Below, one piece after another: positions 36,050-45,437 of a DNA stretch of 64,000 bases (positions are counted from its first letter, which is position 1; each line of letters opens with the position of its first letter). Source of the DNA: Paenalcaligenes sp052103955 (GTDB taxonomy: Bacteria; Pseudomonadota; Gammaproteobacteria; Burkholderiales; Burkholderiaceae_B). Where the stretch lies: assembly GCA_052103955.1 (NCBI GenBank), contig JBQELO010000007.1:1-64000 (forward strand), given 5' to 3'. A program made the position numbers and the translations under genes. The notes beneath the pieces were generated by a model. The model worked only from the letters and a program-made list of their open reading frames with translations, did no database searches and was not told the origin of the DNA.

Positions 36050-36391
36050 ATGCCATACCACTATCTCGTAGAGCTCTACACACCTAATGCCAACTGGAAA
36101 GCGTTGTCAGTAGAGCAACGCCAAAACTTCTTGGAGGCTATAGGTTCAGCGATGGGAGGGTTGGCTAGCATGGGTGTAGAAGTGTTGACCCTTACCGAAG
36201 TAGCGCCCAACATAAACCAAAACAGCAAGCACCATTTTCTGGGGATCTGGCGATTCCCCGACCCTCAGGTACGTGATGCATTATTAGCAGGGATCAAAGC
36301 CAGTGGCTGGTATGCGTATTTTGATCATGTGAATGCAGCGGGTGCCGAGGGGGATTTTGCTCAGCACCTTGCTGCATTGGTGAATGCGTAG
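36050..36391 (+). CDS. Small protein of unknown function (DUF6616-like)
   Basis: 113 residues with an AAAGGA ribosome-binding site. Starts MPYHYLVELYTPNANWKALS; contains FLEAIGSAMGGLASMGVEVLTL near residue 30-52 and FLGIWRFPDP near residue 65. The pattern resembles an alpha/beta ferredoxin-like (dimeric-barrel) fold and the DUF6616 family as I remember it, but this was not checked. No operon partner: it stands alone behind a strong promoter with two palindromes, so it is probably induced by a specific signal. Confidence 0.65.
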   Translation: MPYHYLVELYTPNANWKALSVEQRQNFLEAIGSAMGGLASMGVEVLTLTEVAPNINQNSKHHFLGIWRFPDPQVRDALLAGIKASGWYAYFDHVNAAGAEGDFAQHLAALVNA

Positions 36392-36406
36392 GCTATACAA
36401 ACAACA

Positions 36407-36428
36407 AGGCCCCAGTTTCCCGGGGCCT
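36407..36428. terminator. Hairpin between convergent genes at 36391 and 36455
   Basis: AGGCCCC (36407-36413) / GGGGCCT (36422-36428). GC-rich stem with weak T content on either side. Probably serves both the 36050 gene and the OmpA-like gene. Confidence 0.55.
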
Positions 36429-36454
36429 CATTGCTGCTCGCTGTACTCAAAAAA

Positions 36455-37114
36455 TCAGGGCTGTTTCACTGCATAAAGGAACAACTCAACACGGCGGTTC
36501 AATGAACGGCCTTCTTGTGTGTCGTTGCTAGCAATAGGATTGTTTGGGCCACGACCTTCGTCAGTCATGTGTGATGCCGGTACGCCTTGGTTAGCCATAT
36601 AACCTGTCACGGCCTGAGCGCGCTCTAAGGACAACGTTTGGTTTAACTGCAAAGAACCAGTGTTGTCGGTGTAACCAATGGCTTTAGCACGCAACTCTGG
36701 GTGCTGTATCAAGGCGCGAGCCACGCTGTCCAATACCGGCAGCAGTGCTGGTTTTAGCTGATACTGACCAGAGTCAAACGACACGTTGCTAGGAATATGC
36801 ACACGCAACGTACCATCTGGCATTTCAGTCACGGCCACACCCAAATCGCTGGCGCCGGATTTCTCTACGTCATTTTTAATGGCAGACCAGTTGTAGCCCA
36901 CGATGCCGCCTGCTACCGCACCAATACCAGCACCAATCAATGCGCCTTCTGTGCTGTCGCCAATCAATACCCCCAGCCCTGCGCCGATGGCTGCACCTAT
37001 GCCAGAACCCATCGCGGTATCGCCGCCTTTGCCTTCTATCGATGCACAACCTGCCAATACGGCGGCAACACCAATGCATGCTGCCAGTTTATGTAGTCTC
37101 AACGAATTTTTCAT
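36455..37114 (-). CDS. OmpA-family outer-membrane lipoprotein (YiaD-like)
   Basis: 219 residues. The signal peptide ends in a lipobox, VLAGC (Cys near residue 22). A glycine-zipper segment follows (GSGIGAAIGAGLGVLIG and GALIGAGIGAVAGGIVG, about residues 35-75), then an OmpA-like peptidoglycan-binding domain from about residue 105 (NVSFDSGQYQLKP, GYTDNTG, LSLERAQAVTGYM, GRGPNNPIASN, NRRVEL). It should link the outer membrane to peptidoglycan. ATG 37114 is used; the longer frame to 37213 precedes the signal peptide and lacks one. Confidence 0.88.
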   Translation of the reverse strand: MKNSLRLHKLAACIGVAAVLAGCASIEGKGGDTAMGSGIGAAIGAGLGVLIGDSTEGALIGAGIGAVAGGIVGYNWSAIKNDVEKSGASDLGVAVTEMPDGTLRVHIPSNVSFDSGQYQLKPALLPVLDSVARALIQHPELRAKAIGYTDNTGSLQLNQTLSLERAQAVTGYMANQGVPASHMTDEGRGPNNPIASNDTQEGRSLNRRVELFLYAVKQP

Positions 37115-37262
37115 TTTTTTATTCCTAGAAAACCACCGAGCTATCGGTATAGAGTTTGGACATGCCGTAACGGTATCTAACAGTTTTGTATTATCTGGTA
37201 AGTTACGCAGCACAAGCCAGTTGATTCACCAATTTTGACAAATCTATAGCCTGTGACTACCG

Positions 37263-38003
37263 TTAATGCAAAATTTGGCTTAAAAACTCTTTGGTTCTAG
37301 GGTTATCCGGGTGATCAAAGAAACGATCAGGTGTGTTGACCTCGATAATCTCACCTTGATCCATAAAGATCACACGGTCGGCTACTTTGCGCGCAAACCC
37401 CATTTCGTGTGTGACACACAGCATGGTCATACCGGATTCTGCCAAACCTGTCATCACGTCTAGCACTTCTTTCACCATCTCAGGGTCTAGGGCGGATGTA
37501 GGCTCATCAAAGAGCATGATCTTAGGGTTCATACATAAAGACCGCGCAATCGCCACACGCTGCTGCTGTCCGCCAGACAGCTGACCAGGGTATTTATTGG
37601 CTTGCTCTAAAATACGCACACGTTCTAAGTATTCCAGCGCTTTAGCTTCTGCTTTAGCTTTAGGCTGCTTCAGCACCCACACAGGTCCTAAGGTCAGGTT
37701 TTCTAATACCGTTAGGTGTGGAAACAAGTTGAAGTGCTGAAACACCATACCCACTTCACGACGTACGGCATCAATTTGCTTCAGGTTATTCGTTAGCTCA
37801 ATGTTATCCACAACGATGTGGCCACGCTGATGCTCTTCTAAGCGGTTAATACAGCGAATCAGGGTAGATTTACCCGAACCAGATGGGCCACAAATCACAA
37901 TACGCTCGCCCTTGGCGACGTTCAGATTAATGTCCCGCAACACATGAAAATCACCGTACCACTTGTGTACGTTTTCTAGACGAATAATGGCTTGTTCTGC
38001 CAT
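37263..38003 (-). CDS. aapP: Amino-acid ABC transporter ATPase, AapP type
   Basis: 246 residues. Walker A GPSGSGKST near residue 39, signature LSGGQQQR near residue 142, Walker B IMLFDEPTSALD near 160, and the switch histidine in CVTHEMGFA, as in the polar amino-acid family (GlnQ/GltL/AapP). Last gene of the minus-strand operon aapJ-aapQ-aapM-aapP; it energises import of L-amino acids through the AapQM channel. Confidence 0.92.
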   Translation of the reverse strand: MAEQAIIRLENVHKWYGDFHVLRDINLNVAKGERIVICGPSGSGKSTLIRCINRLEEHQRGHIVVDNIELTNNLKQIDAVRREVGMVFQHFNLFPHLTVLENLTLGPVWVLKQPKAKAEAKALEYLERVRILEQANKYPGQLSGGQQQRVAIARSLCMNPKIMLFDEPTSALDPEMVKEVLDVMTGLAESGMTMLCVTHEMGFARKVADRVIFMDQGEIIEVNTPDRFFDHPDNPRTKEFLSQILH

Positions 38004-38052
38004 ATAGAACTCCTTCTCAACCCAAGATCAACGTGGGGACTGGACGTTTTGC

Positions 38053-39147
38053 TTAGGAGCGCTGTCCATGATTCAGACTTTTTTCTAATGACTGACTATA
38101 GCGGGAAATGCTGTAGCAGAACACGAAATAAATCGCGGCGATAAATAGGTAGGCTTCGGTGCTGTAACCACGCCAAGCAGCATCTGCCAACGCGGCTTTA
38201 GCGGCCTGAGTCAAATCGAAAATCCCAATAATCACCACCAGTGATGTGTCTTTAAACAAAGAGATAAAGATACTAACCAGCGGAGGAATGACGATTTTCA
38301 ATGCCTGTGGCAGCACAATTTTGTGCATAGTTTGCCAGTAGTTCAACCCTATAGACTCGGCACCCTCATATTGCCCTTTGGGTACGGCCTGTAAACCACC
38401 CCTGACAGTTTCTGCTATATACGCGGCCGCAAACAAAATTATTGCTATCTGCGCACGCAGCAACTTATCAATGCTGAACCCTTCGGGTAAGAACAATGGC
38501 AGCATCACCGACGACATAAACAACAAGCTGATCAGTGGCACACCACGTATCAACTCAATGTAAATCACCGATACCGCTTTCACCGCTGGCAAGTGTGAAC
38601 GTCGACCTAACGCAAGCAGCACCCCTAAAGGAAACGCAAAAGCCAAACCGAATGTGGATAACATCAGCGTAAGAGGTAAACCACCCCATCTGCTGTTATC
38701 CACATAGCTTAAGCCAAAAATACCGCCCCACATGAGCACACCAAAGCCGGTAAGCCCTATAGTCCAGATCACGGCTAGCCATGCATTCCAGAAGTGCCTA
38801 AAGCAGCTCAACACCAGCATCAAGATCAGCACTAGCGATGCCAACAACGGGCGCCACTGTTCATCAAAGGGGTAGACACCGAATAGAATCAGCCGATGTT
38901 TTTCTACGATAAATGCCCAACAAGCGCCAGTAACTTCCCTACATTCTTGAGCCGAGGTTGCTGAGAAGTCAGCATTAAGCAAACCCCACTCTATCAAGGC
39001 AGGAATGGCCATTAATAACAGCCATGCCACCAGCACCGTGAGTATGGTGTTCAGAGGCGAAGAAAACAGATTCTGGCGCAACCACCCCGACACGCCTACT
39101 TGTTGGCGTGGCGGAGCGAGCACGGTAGAAGCAGATTTAGTTTGCAT
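38053..39147 (-). CDS. aapM: General L-amino acid ABC permease, AapM type
   Basis: 364 residues, about eight hydrophobic segments. The ABC permease EAA-loop is visible as E-S-I-G-L-N-Y-W-Q-T near residue 265, preceded by AETVRGGLQAVPKGQYEGA. The long N-terminal extension with a periplasmic loop (QECREVTGACWAFI near residue 70) distinguishes AapM from ordinary HisM-type permeases. It lies 2 bp after aapQ. Confidence 0.9.
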   Translation of the reverse strand: MQTKSASTVLAPPRQQVGVSGWLRQNLFSSPLNTILTVLVAWLLLMAIPALIEWGLLNADFSATSAQECREVTGACWAFIVEKHRLILFGVYPFDEQWRPLLASLVLILMLVLSCFRHFWNAWLAVIWTIGLTGFGVLMWGGIFGLSYVDNSRWGGLPLTLMLSTFGLAFAFPLGVLLALGRRSHLPAVKAVSVIYIELIRGVPLISLLFMSSVMLPLFLPEGFSIDKLLRAQIAIILFAAAYIAETVRGGLQAVPKGQYEGAESIGLNYWQTMHKIVLPQALKIVIPPLVSIFISLFKDTSLVVIIGIFDLTQAAKAALADAAWRGYSTEAYLFIAAIYFVFCYSISRYSQSLEKSLNHGQRS

Positions 39148-39149
39148 GA

Positions 39150-40334
39150 TTAGCGCTCCACCAAAGCTAGACGTCGGTTGTACCAGTTCATAAATACCGA
39201 AATGGACAAACTGACGGTAAGGTAGGCCGCCATAATGATCAAAATACCTTCAATTGCTTGGCCCGTTTGGTTCAAGGTGGTATTTACCACCGACACAATA
39301 TCGGGGTAGCCAATTGCCACCGCCAGCGAGCTGTTTTTAGTTAGGTTCAAATATTGGCTAGTCATGGGGGGAATAATCACCCGCAACGACTGGGGCAAAA
39401 TTACTAAGCGCAGCGTCAAACTTCTGGCTAGCCCTATAGACTCAGCTGCCTCCCACTGACCTTTGCTCACGGCTTGAATGCCTGAACGTACCACCTCGGC
39501 AATAAAGGCCGAGGTATATACCACTAACCCCAGTAACAGAGCCGCAAACTCTGGCGTTAAGGTAGTACCACCTTGAAAGTTAAAGCCACGTAACTCAGGG
39601 TAGTTTAGGTGCAAGCCCTCACCACTTATCCACAGCAGCAACGCAGGCACAGCAATCAACAGCAGCACGCTAATACGCAATACGGGCGGCATACGCCCTG
39701 TTTGTACTTGCTGCTTTCTAGCCCAATGCGCAAACAATACGCTGATGACAATAGCGATGGCTAAACCACCTAATATCCAGCTCCACGCATCACCTGCTAG
39801 CGTAGGTAGCTTTAGCCCACGATTAGACATGAACACCCCAGGAAGAGGGGCATAGGCATCTTTAGGGCGCGGTAAGGTCTCGGTAATTAAGGCATACCAG
39901 AAAAACAGTTGCAGCAGCAGTGGTACGTTACGCATCACTTCCACATACACCGAGGCCACTTTTCTCACTAACCAGTTACTAGAAAGTCGAGCAATACCCA
40001 AGATAGTACCCAGCACCGTCGCTAAGATAATGCCTATTACGGATACTTTTAAGGTATTGATTAAGCCCACCACAATGGCTCGGCCATAGGTGTCAGACGG
40101 CTTGTAATCAATGCTCATCTCACCAATAGCAAAACCGGCTTCACGATGAATGAAATCGAAGCCTGTAGAGATGTTGCGTACAGCAAGGTTATGCAAGGTA
40201 TTGCTGACCAAGTACCACACGCCAAAGGCCAACAAGCCAATAATCACGACCTGATAAATAATCCCTCTTGTGAAAGGGTCATTCCAGGAAAAACGAATTT
40301 TTGTAGAGTTATGGTTGTTCTTATGCTTTGCCAT
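39150..40334 (-). CDS. aapQ: General L-amino acid ABC permease, AapQ type
   Basis: 394 residues, about eight hydrophobic segments with the extended layout of AapQ/BztB. FDFIHREAGFAIGE near residue 48 and VEVMRNVPLLLQLFFWYAL near residue 130 are typical; the EAA-loop reads E-S-I-G-L-A-R-S-L near residue 295. It pairs with AapM. It starts 87 bp after aapJ, and a strong hairpin lies in that gap. Confidence 0.9.
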   Translation of the reverse strand: MAKHKNNHNSTKIRFSWNDPFTRGIIYQVVIIGLLAFGVWYLVSNTLHNLAVRNISTGFDFIHREAGFAIGEMSIDYKPSDTYGRAIVVGLINTLKVSVIGIILATVLGTILGIARLSSNWLVRKVASVYVEVMRNVPLLLQLFFWYALITETLPRPKDAYAPLPGVFMSNRGLKLPTLAGDAWSWILGGLAIAIVISVLFAHWARKQQVQTGRMPPVLRISVLLLIAVPALLLWISGEGLHLNYPELRGFNFQGGTTLTPEFAALLLGLVVYTSAFIAEVVRSGIQAVSKGQWEAAESIGLARSLTLRLVILPQSLRVIIPPMTSQYLNLTKNSSLAVAIGYPDIVSVVNTTLNQTGQAIEGILIIMAAYLTVSLSISVFMNWYNRRLALVER

Positions 40335-40368
40335 ATTCCGTCTGTCTCTTCAAACAGCCATGTAGTGG

Positions 40369-40395
40369 CAGACCGGAAGAACCCCTTCCGGTCTG
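40369..40395 (-). promoter_or_regulatory. Perfect hairpin between aapJ and aapQ
   Basis: CAGACCGGAAG (40369-40379) / CTTCCGGTCTG (40385-40395), 11 perfect pairs, 5-nt loop, no T-run. Hairpins at this position in binding-protein operons commonly protect the upstream message and lower permease expression relative to the receptor. Confidence 0.65.
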
Positions 40396-40421
40396 TTCTG
40401 GCAACAGAGTTCAGCTGTTAC

Positions 40422-41441
40422 TTAACGCACTGGCCAGCCATACATTAAACCACCATTTTTCCATGTAGCGTTCAAACCGCGTTCCAGTTTCAGAGGTGTT
40501 GGCGCGCCAAGGTTACGGTCAAATACCTCGCCGTAATTACCAACTTGCTGAATGATATTAAATGCCCATTTGTCATCCAGCTTCAGCCCTTTACCCATTT
40601 CGCCCGATACACCCAGTATACGTTGCACATTGGGGTTATCGCTTTTGAGCTGCTCTTCTACGTTTTTAGAGGTAATGCCATATTCTTCCGCTTCGTTCAT
40701 GGCATTTAGCACCCAACGCACTAACAAGAACCACTCTTCATCCCCTTGGCGCACCATAGGCCCCAACGGTTCTTTGGAAAAGTCCTCCGGCAAGATCACA
40801 AAATCGTCTGGGCTGGCTTGCGAAGCACGCATCGCCGCTAAACCTGATTTATCGGTGGTGAAACCGTCGCAGCGATCGGCCAAAAATGAACGCATGGCTT
40901 CATCGGGGTTATTAATCACTACAGGATTGAAATCCAAATTATTGGATCTAAACCAGTCAGCCAAGTTAAGTTCAGTGGTAGTACCAGGCTGCACGCAAAT
41001 GGCTGCTCCATTTAGCTCGGTCGCGCTGTTGATGCCCAAACTTTTTTTCACCATTACGCCCTGACTATCGTAATAGTTCACGCCTGCGCTAATTAACCCC
41101 AAGGTGGTATCACGCGCCATCGTAGCGGTGCTATTACGGGTTAAGACATCAATTTCACCAGACTGCAACGCGGTAAAACGCTGCTGAGTCGTAAGTGGTG
41201 TCACCTTAAACTTGGTGGCATCACCAAAAATGGCCGCGGCTATGCCCTTACATAAATCCACATCAATGCCGCCCCACTGCCCTTTACTATCTGCAATGGA
41301 AAACCCAGGTAAGCCTACGTGTACCCCACACTGCACAAAGCCTTTCTGCTTCACTTTGTCTAGGGTTTCGGCGGCGTACGTTACACCAGAACTCATCAAT
41401 ACTGCCACAGAACTCAACAAAATCGTTTTAACGATCTTCAT
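40422..41441 (-). CDS. aapJ: General L-amino acid ABC binding protein, AapJ type
   Basis: 339 residues. Signal peptide (MKIVKTILLSSVAVLMSSGVTYAA), then LDKVKQKGFVQCGVHVGLPGF, GGIDVDLCKGIAAAIFGDATKFK split across residues 58-80, and the C-terminal LERGLNATWKNGGLMYGWPVR-like ending (pieces near residues 318-338) of AapJ/BztA. The length of about 340 residues is that of AapJ rather than the 260-residue HisJ type. It binds a broad range of L-amino acids in the periplasm. A GGAG ribosome-binding site precedes ATG 41441. Confidence 0.92.
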   Translation of the reverse strand: MKIVKTILLSSVAVLMSSGVTYAAETLDKVKQKGFVQCGVHVGLPGFSIADSKGQWGGIDVDLCKGIAAAIFGDATKFKVTPLTTQQRFTALQSGEIDVLTRNSTATMARDTTLGLISAGVNYYDSQGVMVKKSLGINSATELNGAAICVQPGTTTELNLADWFRSNNLDFNPVVINNPDEAMRSFLADRCDGFTTDKSGLAAMRASQASPDDFVILPEDFSKEPLGPMVRQGDEEWFLLVRWVLNAMNEAEEYGITSKNVEEQLKSDNPNVQRILGVSGEMGKGLKLDDKWAFNIIQQVGNYGEVFDRNLGAPTPLKLERGLNATWKNGGLMYGWPVR

Positions 41442-41627
41442 GGATGTCTCCTCTAGAGATTTACTTGTGGTAAATACAGCTGATCCTACTGCTAACTTTG
41501 GTCAAGTTTTATCCATCCTAACCATAAACACAGATTAAAACATCCGCACTTTCCCTTTAGCGATAAAATAGGCATGCGCTCGGATGCAACTCCGGTTCCC
41601 TTCATCGTTTCCTGCCAATCTCATGCC

Positions 41628-42299
41628 ATGATCCGGTTTCAACACGTTTTCAAATCTTACGGTCGCGGAAAAAACATTCTCGCGGACATCAATTTTGAAA
41701 TTGCAGGTGGTGACTTTATTTTTGTCTCCGGTCCATCTGGAGCAGGTAAGTCCACATTACTGAAACTGATTGGTGGCTTAGAAGCCCCCAGTCGCGGCAG
41801 TATTTACTTGAAGGAACAACGCGTAGACCAGTTGGCTGCTCGTGCACGCCCCTATTTACGCCGCGCGGTAGGTGTGATTTTGCAAGACACACACTTGCTC
41901 TATGACCGCAGCGCCATCAACAACGTATTGCTGCCTTTAGAAGTACAAGGTGTAGAGCGATCTGTCGCCCTCAAACGTGCGCGTGCCGCCATGGAGAAAG
42001 TGGGCCTTGCAGGAAAAGAAGGCTTCACCCCCATTGAGATGTCTGGTGGTGAACAACAGCGCTTAGCCATTGCCAGAGCCATTGTGAACCGCCCTGCTAT
42101 CGTGATTGCCGATGAGCCCACAGCCAACCTAGACGCTGCTAGTGCAAAACGCATTATGGATGTGTTCCTAGACTTTAATCGCGTTGGCGTGACCACCTTG
42201 ATTGCGTCGCACGATCGCGCCTTAATGGCCCAATATGCACGCCGTACCTTGCTGATTGAAGAGGGTAGGTTTTCTGATTTTGCGGGTGTAGCACTATGA
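41628..42299 (+). CDS. ftsE: Cell division ATPase FtsE
   Basis: 223 residues, MacB/LolD-like ABC ATPase. Walker A GPSGAGKST near residue 36, signature MSGGEQQR near residue 138, Walker B IVIADEPTANLD near 160. The IRFQHVFKSYGRG start is typical of FtsE. ATG 41628 is chosen over an in-frame start 54 bp upstream because the conserved block begins at once. FtsEX at the septum activates peptidoglycan hydrolases through periplasmic partners. The last 4 bp overlap ftsX. Confidence 0.95.
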   Translation: MIRFQHVFKSYGRGKNILADINFEIAGGDFIFVSGPSGAGKSTLLKLIGGLEAPSRGSIYLKEQRVDQLAARARPYLRRAVGVILQDTHLLYDRSAINNVLLPLEVQGVERSVALKRARAAMEKVGLAGKEGFTPIEMSGGEQQRLAIARAIVNRPAIVIADEPTANLDAASAKRIMDVFLDFNRVGVTTLIASHDRALMAQYARRTLLIEEGRFSDFAGVAL

Positions 42300-43204
42300 A
42301 CCGTTGGTTACGTCAACATCGCTATGCGGCAAGTACTGCCTTGAGCCGCCTGATTCATCAGCCATTTTCGTCGTTAGCTAACATTTTAGTGATTGCCTTA
42401 ACCTTGGCTGCCCCCTTAATTGGTTGGGCGTTGCTGGTTTCTGCACAACCACTGGTGAAAGACCTACCCGTTAACCCTGAAATCACCCTGTATTTAAAAT
42501 TGGATACATCGGCAGAACAGGCACAAAAACTCTCTGGTGAGTTGCGCCAACAGTATGCCGATGATGTGCTATCGGTGTCCTTTATTGATCGCGACAAAGC
42601 CTACAAAGACCTACAAAAAAACCCATTGTGGGCTGATGCATTAAGCACGTTGGGCGAAAACCCATTGCCCCACAGCTTAATACTTAGCCTGAACGACTCG
42701 CCTAACCAGGCTGGCGTAGCGGAGCGATTAGCATCCGAACTTGCAAACACACCAACCATAGAACGCATTCAACTTGATAGCGATTGGTTAAAACGCTTGG
42801 ATTCCCTACTACATTTTGTACGTGTGGCGCTTAGCTTACTGAGCTTATGTGTCGCGGTCATTATGATTGCTACGGTATTTAATACCGTACGCTTACAAGC
42901 ACTAAATCAACGTGAAGAAATTGCGGTAGCCCGTTTAGTAGGTGCTACAGAAAGCTTCGTGCGTAGACCCTTTTTGTACCAAGGTGCTATCACTGGGGTG
43001 GCGGCCAGCCTAGTGACTATACTGCTGGCATGGCTAGCGCTACCGTTACTAAGCGAAGCCTTAAATCGCTTAGCAGCCAGTTACCAACAACATGTGCAAC
43101 TGCACTTGCCTGATAGCTCAGATCTTCTTAGTGCAACAGTGGTTATCGCCCTGATCGCCGCTTTGGCTGCCAGATGGTCCGTTACCCGCAGTACCCAGTT
43201 TTAA
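42296..43204 (+). CDS. ftsX: Cell division membrane protein FtsX
   Basis: 302 residues. A cytoplasmic N-terminus, one transmembrane helix (about residues 27-52), a periplasmic domain (LPVNPEITLYLKLD to about 165), then three transmembrane helices, which is FtsX topology. The C-terminal NTVRLQALNQREEIAVARLVGA segment is the family mark. It overlaps ftsE by ATGA and is followed after 4 bp by mutY. Confidence 0.94.
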   Translation: MNRWLRQHRYAASTALSRLIHQPFSSLANILVIALTLAAPLIGWALLVSAQPLVKDLPVNPEITLYLKLDTSAEQAQKLSGELRQQYADDVLSVSFIDRDKAYKDLQKNPLWADALSTLGENPLPHSLILSLNDSPNQAGVAERLASELANTPTIERIQLDSDWLKRLDSLLHFVRVALSLLSLCVAVIMIATVFNTVRLQALNQREEIAVARLVGATESFVRRPFLYQGAITGVAASLVTILLAWLALPLLSEALNRLAASYQQHVQLHLPDSSDLLSATVVIALIAALAARWSVTRSTQF

Positions 43205-43208
43205 CGTT

Positions 43209-44288
43209 ATGAGTAGTACACAGAATTTAGCCGCGCGAGTTGTCGCGTGGCAAGCTAAACATGGCCGTCACCATTTGCCTTGGCAGCAAGAGCGCACCCC
43301 CTACAGGGTATGGCTATCAGAAATTATGCTGCAGCAAACGCAAGTCACTACAGTGATTGATTACTATCAGCGGTTTCTAGAACGCTTTCCTACTGTTGCT
43401 GACCTTGCCAACGCTACCCAAGATGACGTTATGCCCTATTGGGCTGGCTTAGGCTACTACGCTCGTGCCCGTAACTTGCACCGGTGTGCACAACAGGTCA
43501 TGAGTGATCATGGCGGTAGCTTCCCTCCCTGTAGTCAGCAACTCGCTACCTTGCCCGGCATAGGCCGTTCTACAGCAGCTGCGATTGCCTCTTTCTGTTT
43601 TGGTGAGCGTAGTCCCATCATGGATGGCAACGTGAAGCGGGTTTTCACGCGTTACTTTGGTATTCACGGTCACCCACAACAACGCCAAATCGAACTGAAA
43701 TTATGGAGCCTCGCTGAAGAGGCGGTGGCCTGTAGCCCTGCTGATCTGGATATGGCAGCCTACACTCAGGGCCTGATGGATTTAGGCTCTATGCTCTGCA
43801 CGCGTAGTAAGCCTAACTGTGCGCAATGCCCCTTGGTGTCGGACTGCTATGCCCACGCCAATCAACAAACGGCAGAGCTGCCCACACGTAAACCGAGGGC
43901 TGTACAGCCCGAGCGTGAATGCCATGTCTTAATTCTGGAAGCAGACGGCCACGTACTGCTAGAGCAACGTCCTGATAGTGGTATTTGGGGTGGCTTATGG
44001 ACCTTGCCGCAGTTTGAACAATTGGAAGGCTTGCAAGACTTTAGCAAAGCGTTAGCCATTAGCTTGCCAGCGCAATCCAGAATGGCTGCGATGCTGCACG
44101 TGTTTAGCCACTTCAAGCTGCATATCAACCCTTGGTTTGTACAATGTGCAGACTTACCCACACAGCACGACAACCAGCATTGGATAGCGATAGAGGACTT
44201 GCCTAATACGGCGTTACCAGCCCCCATACGCAAACTCTTAGATGGGCTATACCCTAACCCAGAAACTGAGCTGGCAACCTTGTTCTAA
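43209..44288 (+). CDS. mutY: Adenine DNA glycosylase MutY
   Basis: 359 residues. Removes adenine opposite 8-oxoguanine. Catalytic Glu in SEIMLQQTQV near residue 37; helix-hairpin-helix LPGIGRSTAAAIASF near 117; catalytic Asp in DLDMAAYTQGLMDLG near 180; [4Fe-4S] cysteines in CTRSKPNCAQCPLVSDC near residue 198. The C-terminal NUDIX-like domain (from about 240) recognises 8-oxoG. It follows ftsX and converges on rodA with a 3-bp gap and no visible terminator. Confidence 0.96.
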   Translation: MSSTQNLAARVVAWQAKHGRHHLPWQQERTPYRVWLSEIMLQQTQVTTVIDYYQRFLERFPTVADLANATQDDVMPYWAGLGYYARARNLHRCAQQVMSDHGGSFPPCSQQLATLPGIGRSTAAAIASFCFGERSPIMDGNVKRVFTRYFGIHGHPQQRQIELKLWSLAEEAVACSPADLDMAAYTQGLMDLGSMLCTRSKPNCAQCPLVSDCYAHANQQTAELPTRKPRAVQPERECHVLILEADGHVLLEQRPDSGIWGGLWTLPQFEQLEGLQDFSKALAISLPAQSRMAAMLHVFSHFKLHINPWFVQCADLPTQHDNQHWIAIEDLPNTALPAPIRKLLDGLYPNPETELATLF

Positions 44289-44291
44289 TTC

Positions 44292-45437
44292 TTAGGGATT
44301 AAGTGAAGGTGGCTTATAACGATGAATATTCATCAATAAGCCACATGCCACACCTAACGTCAGCAATGCCGTACCGCCATAGCTCATAAATGGCAGCGGC
44401 ACACCCACTACCGGTAAAATGCCGGTCACCATGCCGATGTTCACAAACACATAAACGAACATCATCATTGCCAATGCCCCGGCCACCAAACGACCAAAGG
44501 TGTTGTTCGCATGGGCGGCAATACTTAGGCCGCGAATAATGACTAAGGCATACAGCACCAGCAGCATAATGCCACCGTACAAACCAAACTCTTCAGAAAA
44601 TACGGCAAACACAAAGTCAGTCGTACGCTCAGGGATAAAATCCAAATGGGTTTGCGTACCCATCATGTAGCCCTTACCGTATACACCACCCGAACCTACA
44701 GCAATCATAGATTGTATGGTGTGAAAGCCTTTCCCTAAGGGGTCCATGCCCGGATTCAGTAATGTACACACCCGCCCTTTCTGGTACTCGTGCAGTACTA
44801 CCCAGTCAAAACCCGGCGCACATAAGGTATCTTCGTAATACAGCACTAGCCCCAAGCCTACGGTAATCGCCACCGCGACAGGCACCAGCAACCAGAACGA
44901 TAACCCTGCGAAATAGATCACGCTAAAGCCTACAGCAAACACCAACAATGCTGTACCCAAATCGGGCTGCCGCACGATCAGCAAAAACGGAATCGCCAAT
45001 AAGACACCCGCGATCAGCAAATCCATCAGCTTCATCTTGGCGCCTTGGTAATGATGAAAATACCACGCCAGCATCAGTGGCACGGTGATCTTCAGCATTT
45101 CAGAAGGCTGTATACGGGCCACACCCAAATCTAACCAACGTTTAGCGCCTTTACTGGTTTCGCCATTAAACTCCACGCCTAGCAATAAAATAATGGAGAA
45201 GGCATAGACATAGGGTGTAAGGCGGATAATCCACGGCAAGGGGATCACTGCCACTGCCCACATCACAAAAAATGCCACGATAAAATAACGTGACTGATCC
45301 GCAAAGCGCCAGTCTGTACTGCCCACAGCCGAATGCATCACCACTAGGCCCAGCGTTGCTAACAACAGTAGCAAGCACAGCAGCGGCCAATCAAAAATCG
45401 TGATAGCGCGTAACCCCCATTGCATTAAACGCTTCAT
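44292..45437 (-). CDS. rodA: Rod-shape peptidoglycan glycosyltransferase RodA
   Basis: 381 residues, about ten transmembrane helices, SEDS family. Polymerises glycan strands for cell elongation with PBP2. Landmarks: RWLDLGVARIQPSE near residue 95, GKGYMMGTQTHLDFIPERTTDFVFAV split over residues 255-280, and PLPFMSYGGTALL near residue 350. It overlaps the mrdA stop by 4 bp. Confidence 0.95.
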   Translation of the reverse strand: MKRLMQWGLRAITIFDWPLLCLLLLLATLGLVVMHSAVGSTDWRFADQSRYFIVAFFVMWAVAVIPLPWIIRLTPYVYAFSIILLLGVEFNGETSKGAKRWLDLGVARIQPSEMLKITVPLMLAWYFHHYQGAKMKLMDLLIAGVLLAIPFLLIVRQPDLGTALLVFAVGFSVIYFAGLSFWLLVPVAVAITVGLGLVLYYEDTLCAPGFDWVVLHEYQKGRVCTLLNPGMDPLGKGFHTIQSMIAVGSGGVYGKGYMMGTQTHLDFIPERTTDFVFAVFSEEFGLYGGIMLLVLYALVIIRGLSIAAHANNTFGRLVAGALAMMMFVYVFVNIGMVTGILPVVGVPLPFMSYGGTALLTLGVACGLLMNIHRYKPPSLNP

